Origin: Proteles cristata cristata
Taxonomy: Eukaryota; Chordata; Mammalia; Carnivora; Hyaenidae
Direction of reading: 5' to 3'
Length of the DNA stretch: 64,000 nucleotides
Assembly: GCA_017311185.1 (NCBI GenBank)
Contig: JAESUZ010005528.1
Span: 744,001 to 808,000 of the forward strand
Shown: piece by piece, positions 43,546 to 54,720 of the stretch
Layout of the letters: every line of letters begins with the position of its first letter
How positions within the stretch are numbered: the stretch's first letter is position 1
Notes under the pieces: model-generated
The model's input: the letters and a program-made list of their open reading frames with translations, nothing else
The model's database searches: none
Told to the model about the DNA's origin: nothing
Made by a program: the position numbers and the translations under genes

Positions 43546-43770
43546 ATGTAACACCTCACAGTATTTATATATACTTTGTTGTGTTGGCCAGCTTTTCTCT
43601 GTCTTTACTGATTTTCATTCTTTTCACTATCAGTGACTGCTAATCGTGTGCTAAAATCTCTCATTATGAGATAGAAGGGACATTAGAAATCAGCTTCGTT
43701 TGATTTTTTAATTTTACAGATTATAAATTGAACCCAAGAGGAGGAACAAACGGACTAAGTATATAGTGAC
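43546..43770. other. Non-coding stretch, nothing recognised
   Basis: About 220 bases between the old L1 region and a MIR. Confidence 0.45.
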
Positions 43771-43771
43771 T

Positions 43772-43900
43772 GAATAAATACCATGTGCCAGCAGTGACCT
43801 AGGCCCTTTACACACATGATCCTATAGCGTCCTCACAAGAGACTAGTAAGTAGGTAAATGCTGTGACATTTTACAGTGAGGTTAAGTAACTTGCTCTCTC
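43772..43900 (-). mobile_element. MIR SINE fragment
   Basis: ATACCATGTGCCAGCAGTGACC, CTTTACACACATGATCC, GTGAGGTTAAGTAACTTGC is the MIR reverse complement with a shortened middle. Confidence 0.72.
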
Positions 43901-46150
43901 CCTGGAAGGTACAATGTACCATGTTATATACCCTAAGTTTCAGCACCTTGCCCATAGATTCAGAGAACCTTGAACTGATTGCCCATTGTTTTGTGGGCAT
44001 GAATTCAGGCTGCTACTCAGTATTTCAAGAGCTAGGGCATTAAGTTTAAAAGGAATAAAGGCATGGCCATTTTCCACAGGAAATTCACAAGTCAATGGTA
44101 AAACCAACATGTTAAGTGCATAGTTACAACACAGACTCCAGGGAAAGCCACTCAAGTCCTATAAATGAGTTTGGATTTTATTTAGAAGGCATTGGAAAAG
44201 CCATAAAGAATTTTCACTAGGGATGGAGGATGAACATTGATTCCAACAGAAGCTGGTAGCAGCCTGAACTGTGATTGTGAAAGTGGGAATCACAATCAGA
44301 GTATCGATTCAAAAGGGTAATAGAAAGTAGTCCTGTGACTGGGAGGAACAATACTTTTTCTGGCATGAGAGCCTATAGTTGCCAGTGTAGATGTGTGCTC
44401 TGGAGAGACATTTGTTAGCGCTGGAAAATCAGTGCAGATTAAAGCAATTCAAATAATACCTTTGTAGAATCACAGTAACCCTCATTTCCCAGGGCAGTTC
44501 TCCTTGCTGGAGGTGGGAAGGGGAGCTTCCCTGAGTAGAGCACTGACCCAGGAGACCTTTGAAAAGCATCTGAATAGAGAATAAATTTGAGCACGAAGAA
44601 TGCAGTTTGTAAATCGGGGGATACTTCTCATCCTTGGTCACACCATATCCCACCAAAATTTCAGGTAGTTTGAGAAGCCTGCTTCACGATCCAGATGTGG
44701 CTATTGATTCCTGCCCAGCAAGTGCATGACCATCACGTTTCTTATTTTTGTCAGTGGCTGGTCGACTCGGGGGCTATCTGGACACTCCTATGTTACTGCA
44801 AGAGGGCATTTCTGAATAGAGCTCAAAGGCCAGGCTGTCACATGTGAGCTCTCATTCATCTTACTTGCAGCAGGACTGGATTCCACACCCTTTCTGGCTT
44901 CACAGTGAATCTCCTTTGGGAGCACCAGACCTTTGTCTGTCTAGTAACGGGCACATATTTTGGCTCACACCCCAGGATATTTACCTAGCCTCCACCGAAA
45001 ATTCAGTTTCCCAGGTGTCCTTTAAGAGCTGTCTCTTGTTTTAAATTTTCTTTTATTTTAACCCCTCCGAATAGGGATTAAAAACAAAACATTCTGGGTT
45101 TTTTTTTTTTTCAATGTTAAAAAGTGTAACTAAACATCATGATTTGTTTTTTTTTCTGGGTGATTTAAAATGATCATCATGAGCCTGGTGCTTGGACTTG
45201 CCCTGATAGTACAGTGCTCCTGCTGCCTGTAGAGTGCTTGCTATTATATAAAATGCCTCCAGTTTATTGCATTTTAATATGAGTAGCTTTGTCTCCTGGA
45301 CTTACAATTAAGTCTTAATAATAATAATAGTTCATCTCTTACTTCTAGACTGATGCTGCATTGATCCCAACAGAGGCAAGTTTCTATCCCATTCTAACTA
45401 GTGTGTGGGGTACCACATCACTAGCTGGGGCCATATCATTTTCTAGATGAGTATACTTGCTTAAACATTGAACCTGTCTTGGTAAATTTGAGGGAAAATA
45501 GTAACAGAGAGTAGCAGGTAACCCTCCAAAAGAAAAGATACATTTCTGCAGGCTTTCTTTGCCTGGGCTTGCAGTAAATTGTCTCTCCTTGGTTAATTAT
45601 CCTCTATAATTTATCTCTCAGATTTTCAGGATTGTCTGAAAATTATGCTTAACTCTTGGAATATTTGGTATTCAGAATCCCCAAATTGTAGGTCTCTTGG
45701 TGAGAGCTGTGTACCAAGAACCTTAAAAATCTGTGAGTGATCTTTTCCTGCCTTTTTTACTCTATCTAACCCCCAAATTAGTGAAAGAAGTAACCTATCT
45801 TCAGCAACTGAAATAATTGTTTTCTCAGTGGAGGAGGTGTTTTACCTTCCACACTTTAACTTAGGTGATCCACAGAATCCACAACCTAATTTCCCTTTTG
45901 GTGGGATGGTGTTCTATGGTCCCAAGAAAAGAAAAGGACCCCGGGATGGTAAAGCTGAGATGGCGAGCAAAGCCACTAGGCCAGGGTGCTAAGTTCTGAG
46001 AAGCCAAAGGCAGGACGTGTGTGGCTGGGGGTTGGTGGAGACTTGCCAGACAGGAAGGGTGCAGAGGCACATGTGAAAGTCTGTAACCAGAACAGACAAA
46101 GCAACAGAGTTAGGAAACAAACGAAGTAGATGGGAGAGTTGAAGGAAAAG
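43901..46150. other. Long unique non-coding block
   Basis: About 2.2 kb. No named repeat and no domain-bearing frame. T-rich homopolymers occur at 45101-45111 and 45146-45156. Contains TTTCAGCACCTTGCCCA (43938-43954), which has the left half of a REST-type site only. Confidence 0.5.
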
Positions 46151-46560
46151 GGAGGGGCCTGAATGACTCCATTTTAGACGCCATATTGCTGCTCAGCCTT
46201 CCCGTTGATAATGAAGGACTTATTCCCCCAGCTGCCAATAGTGCTGCTCAAAGATGTCCCTTGGCTGTCAGTCCTCTTCAGTGACTGACAGGAGCAGGAG
46301 TGTGAAGGCTCTGTCCACTCGCCCCACCTCAGAATGACTCTCAGGGGCTCTTCCAGTTCCGGAGTTCCCACCAGGTTGACTTGACTGGGCCCTTTGCTAG
46401 GACTGCATCACAGCCCTGCCTCTTCCACTGTCCAATTCTGTTCCTTCCTTCCCCTTCCACAGGGGCTGATTCCAAAAGCATTCTGTAATAAACACCCTAC
46501 ATTCTAGTCTTTGTCTCAGAGACTGCTTTCCAGGGAATTTATTTAGAGAGAGTCACCGAA
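46150..46560 (+). mobile_element. Possible old LTR-type repeat, family uncertain
   Basis: CTTCCACAGGGGCTGATTCC, AAAGCATTCTGTAATAAACAC and CTCAGAGACTGCTTTCCAGGG recall the 3' end of a common mammalian dispersed repeat. The AATAAA at 46488-46493 would be its polyadenylation signal. The family name is not established by eye. Confidence 0.38.
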
Positions 46561-47007
46561 AGCCCCCTTTTGTGTTTGAGTTTGTCTTCATAAATAGTGT
46601 GGGCTGAGCTATGAGGGTGGTCACAAGTTTAAAGCTTAAATAGCAAAGTAGCAGCTCAAGGTATAATGGCCTTTCATCTCCTTGTATGGCCTACAGTGTT
46701 GAACAGGTATAAAACGATGATCTACATGGGGAGACTCAAGTGTGTATGGCCTGAGCATCATGCAGACAAAAGCCCTGACATTTCCTAGTTTAGATAACAC
46801 CTAACCTCAGAAGAGGTAAGAACTGGACTTCTGGGAGGCAGCCAGTTGAATCTTCAAGCTAAGGACCTGAATAGACATTGGTTCAGAGAGTGACTGAGGG
46901 CTCTAATGAGAATGAGGAATAAATTAGCAGGAGGAATTCACAGATAGACAAATGAGTGGTGTTTAAGTTCCTTCTGGATGCTGGAGTCCACTAGAGCAGG
47001 AACTGTT
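46561..47007. other. Non-coding stretch, nothing recognised
   Basis: About 450 bases without a nameable element. Confidence 0.5.
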
Positions 47008-47218
47008 TTTTTTTTTTTAATGTTTATTTATTTTGGAAAGAGAGACAGAGTGCGAGTGGGAGAGGGGCAGTGAGAGAGGGAGACACAGAATCTGAAGCAG
47101 CCTCCAGGCTCCAGCTGTCAGCGCATAGCCCAACGTGGGGCTCGAACTCATGAACCCGGAGATCATGATCTGAGCTGAAGTCAGACGCTCAGCTGACTGA
47201 GCCACTCAGGTGCCCCAG
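47008..47218 (-). mobile_element. CAN SINE, short-body variant, 12-bp TSD
   Basis: GCAGGAACTGTT lies at 46996-47007 and 47219-47230 without mismatch. The body CCAGCTGTCAGCGCATAGCC, the tail TTTAATGTTTATTTATTTTGG and a normal head are present. Confidence 0.93.
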
Positions 47219-47230
47219 GCAGGAACTGTT

Positions 47231-48258
47231 ATTTAAAGGAGTTAAAGTGAGGGAAATTCCCTATGTCCCCTGAAACTTGGAAATGAAAGTCACTAATCAA
47301 AAAAGAGTGAGGTCATGAGCACCTTGGATTTCTGTAGAATGAGGAACTTCACCAGCAGCTTGCTGCTGAAGATCAGGCAGATGCAGCTGGTACCCCAACA
47401 GCCCTTGGGAAGAGTCTTGTCAGGCCAAGGCAGAGGCTGTGTCCTCCCTCTCTGCCTCTTCTCGACACATCTACAGAGCCCAGCTCTCCAACTTCAAAAT
47501 GCATAGGTGAAACTGACCAGGCCATTTCGGCCCATAACTCTTTATAGCATTTACAACAGTGTTTTATGCAGTGGAGTACAGTGAGATGGGCACAGTATAT
47601 TTCTTTTGTTGGTTTCTTCATAGCAGATCACAGAGCTCTGGACATTGAACTTGGTGCACTTGCAAATTACTTCTGGGTATTATGTGGTCAGGTCCTGCCC
47701 TTGTGCCCACAAGACACTATTTTCCCTCCTTAAATTCAGCTTATTTCCATGGATATGTACAGTTGGATTCATGATTAATTTGGAATAGGTCGAATGTCTA
47801 GAAGTGTTAGTGTTGAAAGCTAGGATGATGATTTTACACAGTGGACTCAGGCTTTTTGGTACATGACAGATATCAAAATTTTGGATGTTTTGCTAGCACA
47901 AAATTCAAAACGACACCAGCCAAGAAAGAATTAATTGTAACATGGTCTACATCCACAGTATAGCAGAATCTTACAGGAACTACAAAAATTCATTTTGTCT
48001 TCCTTTAGCATCAGGCTTTTGTTAAATGGAACTACTTGCTTCCCTGATGTCTGTGGGGCAATCTATAATTGAGTATGACTTCTTAATTGCATTCTCTCTT
48101 CTCTTCCCACTGTCCTGGTTAGGATTATCTTGTTCATTTCCACAGATGAAAGAAAGGGAATGGGGAGAGAGAATGAATTCTTGTGCTGTTTTTTTTTTTA
48201 AACAGGTACTATTACATTCTTAATAGATCATAGTCTAGTAACATGTATATATTTTCTT
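47231..48258. other. Non-coding stretch, nothing recognised
   Basis: About 1 kb, no element or domain. Frames of 63-82 codons at 47315-47621 overlap in opposite directions. Confidence 0.5.
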
Positions 48259-48480
48259 TTTCTTTTTTTTTTAAATATTTTTTATTTATTTCTAGGAGAG
48301 AGAGAGAGGCAGTATGAGCAGGGGAGGGTCAGAGAGAGAGGGAGTCACAGACTGAAACAGGCTCCAGGCTCTGAGCTGGCAGTCAGCACAGAGCCCGACG
48401 CAGGCTCGAACCCACGAACCGCGAGATCATGACCTAAGTGAAAGTCAGACGCTTAACCGACTAAGCCACCCAGGCGCCCT
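48259..48480 (-). mobile_element. CAN SINE, young variant
   Basis: ACATGTATATATTTTCT (48241-48257) and ACGTGTATATATTTTCT (48481-48497) form a 17-bp TSD with one mismatch. The body GCTGGCAGTCAGCACAGAG, CTAGGAGAG at the tail and ACCGACTAAGCC in the reverse A box place it in the young set. Confidence 0.94.
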
Positions 48481-48499
48481 ACGTGTATATATTTTCTAA

Positions 48500-48750
48500 T
48501 ACCACTTACAGGCAGTATATGCCCGATAAGTCCCTTGATTTTTGTTTTTCCACTGAGTATTATATACTGGAGTAAGACCCATTTGAATACATGTAACACT
48601 GCCATATTAAAAAAAAATAACTCCATGCTACTGGATTTTATGAAGCTATCATGATTTATTTAATCAGACCCTAAATTATGACCATCTAGGTTATTTTCAC
48701 CCTTTGCTATGGCAGGCGACACTGCACAGGATGTTGATATATTAATTTAT
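48500..48750 (-). mobile_element. Old L1-type fragment, antisense (tentative)
   Basis: CTATGCTACTGGATTTTATG-like wording, TTATTTAATCAGACCCTAAA, GACCATCTAGGTTATTTTCACC and GCTATGGCAGGCGACACTGC are the antisense L1 style ('tatttaaccagtcccctattgatggacatttaggttgtttcc... gctattacaaacaatgctgc'). Confidence 0.5.
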
Positions 48751-49010
48751 AGCCTATAAGCTACCTATAAATATAACATCTGAATTTCCCTAAGTTCTGT
48801 AAAATCCTCCTGGCTCTGAAACACATAGCTTCATAGGTAAGTAAGGAGAAACTAGGATGGTGGACGTAGTAAGGATTAAGCCCCCATCCCCCCGCCTGCC
48901 ATTGTAACCACCCCGGGTGTTTATTTTTCATCTGTGCATCTCCCTTTTGGCGTTTCCCTTGACACATCATACTGCTTCACAGCTTCCTGCTTGCTGCCAG
49001 CAAGTGCTTT
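48751..49010. other. Non-coding stretch, nothing recognised
   Basis: About 260 bases. A 69-codon minus frame at 48761-48970 has no domain. Confidence 0.45.
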
Positions 49011-49014
49011 TCTG

Positions 49015-49312
49015 CATTGAGCACCTAACATAAAACTCATCTTTTAAAACCTATTCACACATCATCAGTCCTATGCAAGCACCTTCCTCCTCGTCCAGAA
49101 TGAATCACCTTATTTGCATGCCCTCTACTGTGTGCACATTTCTGTTACTGACCAAATAGCAATTTATTATAATTATGTGCGTACATGTTTGACTTCCCTA
49201 TCAGAACCTCAGTTCCTGGCAGGTTGGTACGGGAACGTATTTGTTTTCCCATCTTTAATGCTATGTAGTCTCTCTCTGACATACAGACCTTTGACTAATG
49301 TTTACTAAATGG
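49015..49312 (+). mobile_element. L2 LINE 3' end (diverged)
   Basis: GAATCACCTTATTTGCATGCC, ACTTCCCTATCAGAACC and CTGACTAATGTTTACTAAATGG fit the L2 3' order loosely. The end is closest to consensus. Confidence 0.5.
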
Positions 49313-49953
49313 CACGGGAGAAAATTCCAAGTGAATTTGGCTGTATTTAAAAGAGAAAAGCATTTGAGGCTCAGAGTCAATGGTTAGTCTTCAATCGTTA
49401 GGAGACAGTGGGGACCTTCTGCAGTAGAAAAGGCCCTTTTGAGAGATGGTGATACCAGCTTTTCTTCCCATCGACTCGGTGTGAGTTTTGGCATTTTATT
49501 TTCCCTGCCGTTCTTCAGCTTGTTCGTATTGCAGTGTTGGAGGTTTTGTTAAGCTAATCAGAAAATTTCAAGTTACAAAGAGATAAAGTTGATTGAAGGG
49601 ACAGCGTGGATCGCAAAGTAAAACATTTTGGGGAAGAAACAATGAACAACCAAAAAACATTTAGGAGACCTTGAAATGTTTAAGTGTAATATAAAGTTTG
49701 AAAAGGGACATATGTCCATATGAGATTATCCAGGGGGAAATCCTTGTTTCAAGTATGCTGAATTACCATTAATCATTTATTTCTGCTTCCAAAGCTTGTG
49801 GCACAGACTCATTTGTAGTCTTTAGTATATTTACTGTCTAAACTTGCAGCATTTTCAAATAATACTCTGAGTTGACTCATTTTTAAAATCATAGACTGTA
49901 GGAATAAGTCATTAATTTAAAAAGAAATTTACTTTAAAATTCCATGCTTAATT
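49313..49953. other. Non-coding stretch, nothing recognised
   Basis: About 640 bases, AT-rich, no named element. Confidence 0.5.
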
Positions 49954-50156
49954 AAAAAAATTATTTTAATGTTTTATTTACTTCTGAGAGAGAGAGACAG
50001 CGTGAGCAGGGGAGAGAAACACAGAATCTGAAACAGGCTCCAGGCTCTGAGCTGGTTGTCAGCACAGAACCCAACGTGGGGCTCGAACCCATGAACTGTG
50101 AGCTCATGACCTGAGCCAAAGTCAGCTGCCCAACCAACTGAGCCACCCAGGTGCCT
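49954..50156 (-). mobile_element. CAN SINE, GGTTG-body variant
   Basis: CCATGCTTAATT at 49942-49953 and 50157-50168 is a perfect 12-bp TSD. The body GAGCTGGTTGTCAGCACAG is an extended relative of the AGCT-duplicated group, with a short GA repeat. Confidence 0.93.
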
Positions 50157-50168
50157 CCATGCTTAATT

Positions 50169-50416
50169 TTTTAAAAGCAGTTTATACTATGCAAAAAATC
50201 AGCTTTAAATGAACTAACATTCCTGGTAATTAAATAGAAATTTCTCCTAAATATAAGTATTTAAAGTAAAATTTGTAGTTACTGTGTTAGTGACAGATAA
50301 GAATTTATAGCCATAATATGAATGAATGTTTCAATGTTTCAGATTTATAATCAGATGGAAAGATCATTTATTTAGTATGAGCCCAGTACTCTCTCTCCCT
50401 ATCCCTCTTATGCTTA
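50169..50416. other. Non-coding stretch, nothing recognised
   Basis: About 250 AT-rich bases between the SINE and the L1 nest. Confidence 0.5.
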
Positions 50417-50700
50417 TTCAAAGCCCTTGGTTTTTTTTTAATATAACTTATTGTCAAGTTAGCTCATATACAGTGTATGCAGTGTGCTCTTGGTTTTGGG
50501 AGTAGATTCCCATGATTCTTCGCTTACATACAACACCCAGTGCTCATCCCAACAAGTACCCTCCTCAACGCCCATCTTTCCTCTCTACCTCGTCACCCAT
50601 CAACCCTCAGTTTGTTCTCTGTATTTAAAGTCTCTTATGGTTTGCCTCCCTCTCTGTTTGAAACTGTTTTTTGCCCCTTCCCTTCCCCCATGGTCTTCTG

Positions 50701-51867
50701 TTAAGTTTTCAAATTCCACATATGAGTGAAAACGTGATATCTTTCTTTTTCTGACTGACTTGTTTTACTTAGCATAATACTCTCCAGTTCAATCCACATT
50801 GTTGCAAATGGCAGGATTTCATTCTTCCTTATTGTCAAGTAGTATTCAATATGTTCCATATGTATATTCATGCCATATTCCATATATATATATATATATA
50901 TATATATACACCAAATATATATATACCAAATATATATCTATACCACATCTTCTTTATCCATTCATCAGTTGATGGGCATTTGGGCTCTTTCCATAATTTG
51001 GCTATTGTTGATAGCACTACTATAAACATTGGGGTACATGTGCCCCTATGAATCAGCACTCCTGTATACTTTGGATAAATTCCTAGAAGTGCTATTGCTG
51101 GGTCCTAGGATAGTTCTATTTTTAATTTTTTGAGGAATTTTCACACTGTTTTCCAGAGTGGCTGCACCAGTTTGCATTCTCACCAACAGTGCAAGAAGGT
51201 TCCTATTTCTCCACATCCTTGCCAACATCTACTGTTTCCTGAGTTGTTAGTTTTAGCCACTCTGACCGGTGTGAGGTGGTATCTCAATGTGGTTTTGATT
51301 TGTATTTCCCTGATGAGGAGGGATGCTGAGCATCTTTTCATGTGTCTGTTAGCCATCTGGATGTCTTCTTTGGAAAAGTATCTATTCATGCCTTCAGCCC
51401 ATTTCTTCACTGGATTATTTGTATTTTGGGTGTTGAGTTCGATACGTTCTTTATAGATTTTGGATACTAACCCTTTATCTGATATGCCATTTGCAAATAT
51501 CTTCTCCCATTCCATTGGTTGCCTTTTAGTTTTGTTGATTGTTTCCTTCTCTGTGCAGAAGCTTTCTATCTGGAGATCCCAATAGTTCATTTTTGCTTTT
51601 ATTTCCCTTGCCTTCAGAGACATGTTGAGTAAGAAGTTGCTGCAGCTGAGGTCAAAGAGGTTGTTGCCTCTTTTCTTCTCTAGGGTTTTGATGGTTTCCT
51701 GTCTCACATTCAGGTCCTTCATCCATCTTGAGTTTATTTCTGTGTATGATGTAAGAAAGTGGTCTAATTTCATTCTTCTGCATGTAGCTGTCCACTTCTC
51801 CCAGCACCATTTGCTAAAGAGACTGTATTGCTTTCATTGGATACTCTTTCTTGCTTTATCAAAGATT
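50701..51867 (-). pseudogene. L1 ORF2 3' half fragment (outer, dead)
   Basis: The longest surviving frame (51180-51773, 197 codons) has ORF2 wording such as [22 protein letters not shown] and [11 protein letters not shown]. The C-terminus at 50701-51059 (CPSTDEWIKKMW) lies in other frames, broken by stops, a frameshift and the AT-repeat. The endonuclease and reverse-transcriptase core are missing through truncation and the nested insertion. No intact ORF1 exists anywhere in the window. Confidence 0.9.
50879..50945. repeat. (AT)n expansion inside L1 ORF2
   Basis: About 13 AT units, then repeated ACCAAATATATAT words, replace ordinary ORF2 wording between CATGCCATATTCC and ACCACATCTTC. The change is local to this copy: the inner L1 reads through the equivalent position (ATTCCATGGTATAGATAAACC, 52250-52270) without it. 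Confidence 0.9.
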
Positions 51868-51868
51868 T

Positions 51869-51903
<35 letters not shown>

Positions 51904-51907
51904 TTTT
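51868..51907. repeat. (TTTA)n L1 tail
   Basis: About nine ATTT units form the tail of the inner L1 as read on the plus strand. It is typical of patterned L1 tails and likely variable in length. Confidence 0.93.
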
Positions 51908-52114
51908 ACAAGTAGTTTATTGTCAAATTAGTTTCCACATAACACTCAGTGCTCATCTCCACAAGTGTCCTCCTCCATGCCCATCCCCCTTCCTCCCCAC
52001 ATCCATCAGTCCTCAGTTTTTGTCAGCATTCAAGAGTCTCTCATGGTTTGCCTCTCTCCCTTTCCCCCACCATTTCCGCCCTTCTTCTCCCCCTTTTCCT
52101 CCGTCAAGTTCCTC

Positions 52115-52868
52115 CTATCCTCCTATACGTGCAAACATATGATATTTGTCCTTCTCTGCCTGACTTATTTCGCTCAGCATAACACCCTCAAGGTCCATCC
52201 ATGTTGCTACACATGGCCAGATTTCATTGTTTCTCATTGCCATGTAGTATTCCATGGTATAGATAAACCACATCTTCTTGATCCATTCATCTGTTGATGG
52301 ACACTTAGGCTCTTTCCATGTTTTAGCTATTGTGGAGAGTGCTGCTATGAACATTGGGGTACATGTGCTCCTATGCATCAGCATTTCTGTATCCCTTGGG
52401 TAAATTCCTAGCAGTGCTATTGCTGGGTCATAGGGGAGTTCTAGTGTTAGTTTCCTGAGGAACCTCCACACTGTTTTCCAGAGGGGCTGTCCCAGTTTAC
52501 ATTCCCACCAACAGTGTAGGAGGGTGCCCGTTTCTCCACATCCTCGCCAGCATCTAGAGTTCTGATTTGCTCATTTTAGCCACTCTGACTGGCGTGAGGT
52601 GGTATCTCAGTGTGGTTTTGATTTGTATTTCCCTGATGAGGAGGGATGCTGAGCATCGTTTCATGTGTCTGTTGGCCATCTGGATGTCCTCTTTGGAGAA
52701 GTGTCTGTTCATATCTTCTGCCCATTTCTTCACTTTGTTGTTTGTGTTTCGGGCGTGTAGTTTGGTGAGTTCCTTGTAGATTCTGGATATCAACCCTTTA
52801 TCTGATATGTCATTTGCAACTATCTTTTCCCATTCCATTGGTTGCCTATTAATTTTCTGGGTTGTTTC
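52115..52868 (-). pseudogene. L1 ORF2 C-terminal third (inner, dead)
   Basis: Two frames are visible. 52554-52838 carries [12 protein letters not shown] and [11 protein letters not shown]; 52115-52471 carries [26 protein letters not shown] and the C-terminal end. They are in different frames, so at least one frameshift lies between 52471 and 52554. Upstream domains are lost by truncation. Confidence 0.92.
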
Positions 52869-53049
52869 CTTGGTGCTTTATCAAAGATTAATGGGCCATA
52901 CATTTGTGGGCCCAATTCTGGGTTTTCTATTCTATTCCATTGGTCTGTGAGTCTATTTTTGTGCCAATACCGTACAGTTTTGGTGATTACAGCTTCAAAG
53001 CCCTCTTTTAAAAATAATTTACATGGTATTGTTTTTGAATTTTGCACAT

Positions 53050-53690
53050 GATCAAAACAGAAAAAGTATTAAAAAAATAGACAGAGAAAATAAACTTTCT
53101 TCATTTCCCTATTGTTTAAAGAACTCACCTCTGTTCCCAGAAAGCAAGCAAGCACAGAACATATCTTTCATGTTTTTACTGTGTATTACTATACTTGCTC
53201 ATACTCACAATGGTAACATACAGTTTACACATCGTTCTGCCTTTACTTTTTAGTGCTAGGGAGTGCAGATCTTTTCCTGTTTATTTCTACAGCTGCATTC
53301 GATTCCATCCATCGGTTCTATTACAATTTATCTTAGTCTTCTCTTGATGGACTTTTGGATTGTTTGCAATCTCTTTCTTGTAGCAAATATAATGTAAATT
53401 CATCACTTGGCATCAGTGGGAGTAGGAACGTAATTACTAAGTCAAGGAACATGTAATTTTCAATTTTGATAAATAAAGCAAATTTGCTCCCCATAGAGGA
53501 TATACCAAATTAATATTCCTCCCAGCCATAAATAAGACTGCCTGTTCTCCATATCATTATCAGTTGGGAGTGTGATAAACTTTTTACTTTTAGTAACCTC
53601 AGTTGTAAAACCTGTATCTCATTATGTTTTTGATATATAATTCTTTATAAGGAAATCAGGCATTTTCATCCAAACAGAGCCATTTGTGTT
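53050..53690 (-). mobile_element. Old L1 fragment, antisense
   Basis: GCATTCGATTCCATCCATCGG, TTATCTTAGTCTTCTCTTGATGG and GTTTGCAATCTCTTTCTTGTAGC are antisense L1 wording ('gtttgcaatttttttgctattac'). It is much more diverged than the L1s beside it. Confidence 0.65.
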
Positions 53691-53794
53691 CCTTTTACAT
53701 GTTATTTATTAGCCATTAAAACAAACATAGCTTTATTGAGAGGTAATTTACATGCTCTACAATTTTCCCAATTGTAAATGTGCAATTCAATCTG

Positions 53795-53820
53795 GTGTGT
53801 GTGTGTGTGTTTGTGTGTGT
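53795..53820. repeat. (GT)n microsatellite
   Basis: About twelve GT units with one TT interruption near the start of the old L1 fragment. Possibly variable. Confidence 0.9.
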
Positions 53821-54510
53821 AAATTTGCTGTGATATGAACATCATCACAATCTAGTTCTGGAACATGTTCCAGATGTTCAAAATGTCTTCTCCTGAGCAT
53901 TTTCAGAAAAATCTTCTATTACACAACTGACCTAGGAAATTATTAACATGTTTGCTTTCTCTTCAAATTTACCTTTTCTGGATATTTCATATAAATGAAA
54001 TCAAATAAGATGCATTCTATTGGATCAGGCCTCTTTTAGTCATTATACGATGTTTTTAGTTATTATAATATTAATTATTATAATGTTTAGGAATTCATCT
54101 AAGCTGTAGTGTGTATCAGTATTCCATGCCTTTTAAAATTGCTGAATAGTATTCCCTGTGTGGATGTGCCACTTTTATTTATTCAGCATTTGGTAGACAT
54201 TTGGATAGTTTCCAGTTTTAGCTATTGGTAGTAATACTGCTATAAATATTCATTTACAAATATTTGTGTGGATATATGTTTTCATTAATCTTGGTTGGGT
54301 CCCAACAAGTGAAATTGCTGGGTCAGATGGTACGTTTATATTAAACTTCATAAGAAATTGTCAAAATGTTTTAGAAAATGGATGTATCATTTTACCTTCC
54401 CACTAGCAATAAATAAGGGTTCCACTTTTTCTACATCTTTGCCTACACTTCGGACTGTCTCTCTTTCTGATTAGAGCCATTCTAGTAGGTGTTCTATCTC
54501 ATTGTGATTT

Positions 54511-54720
54511 TTTTTTAATGTTTTTATTTGTTTCTGAGAGAGAGAGAGCATGAGCAGGGAAAGGTCATAGAGAGAAGGAGACACAGAATCCAAAACAGGC
54601 TTCAAGCTCTGAGCTAGCTGTCAGCACAGAGCCCAACGCAGGGCTCGAACCCACGAACCATGAAATCATGACCTGAGCCGAAGTCGGACGCTTAACCCAC
54701 TGAGCCACCCAGGTGTCCCA
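54511..54720 (-). mobile_element. CAN SINE with AGCT-duplicated body, in old L1
   Basis: ATCTCATTGTGATTT at 54496-54510 and 54721-54735 is a perfect 15-bp TSD. The body GAGCTAGCTGTCAGCAC carries the extra AGCT. The head reads ACCCACTGAGCCACCCAGG. Confidence 0.94.

Larger units (their letters stand above)
51868..52873 (-). mobile_element. L1 LINE (inner), nested, perfect 16-bp TSD
   Basis: TGCTTTATCAAAGATT lies at 51852-51867 and again at 52874-52889, perfectly. Between them, in reverse, is a (TTTA)n tail, the 3' UTR and the C-terminal third of ORF2, about 1 kb. The 3' UTR and ORF2 are nearly the same as the L1 at 12750-13299. It must be younger than the outer L1, which it interrupts. Confidence 0.95.
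50428..52993 (-). mobile_element. L1 LINE (outer), 5'-truncated, host of a nested L1
   Basis: The direct repeat TTCAAAGCCCT at 50417-50427 and 52994-53004 bounds the element. In reverse it has a T-rich tail, a 3' UTR (ACACCCAGTGCTCATCCC), then ORF2 3' sequence up to 51867. It resumes at 52890-52993 (ATGGGCCATACATTTGTGGG...) after the inner L1. Excluding the inner L1, about 1.54 kb remain. An expanded (AT)n lies at 50879-50945 inside it. Confidence 0.92.

Noticed and set aside
43938..43954. REST/NRSF-like site
   Set aside because: Only the left half TTCAGCACC is good. The right half (GCCCAT in place of GGACAG) fails.
51180..51773. Candidate novel 197-aa protein
   Set aside because: It is the C-terminal part of L1 ORF2, recognisable from [10 protein letters not shown] and [11 protein letters not shown], in a truncated element.
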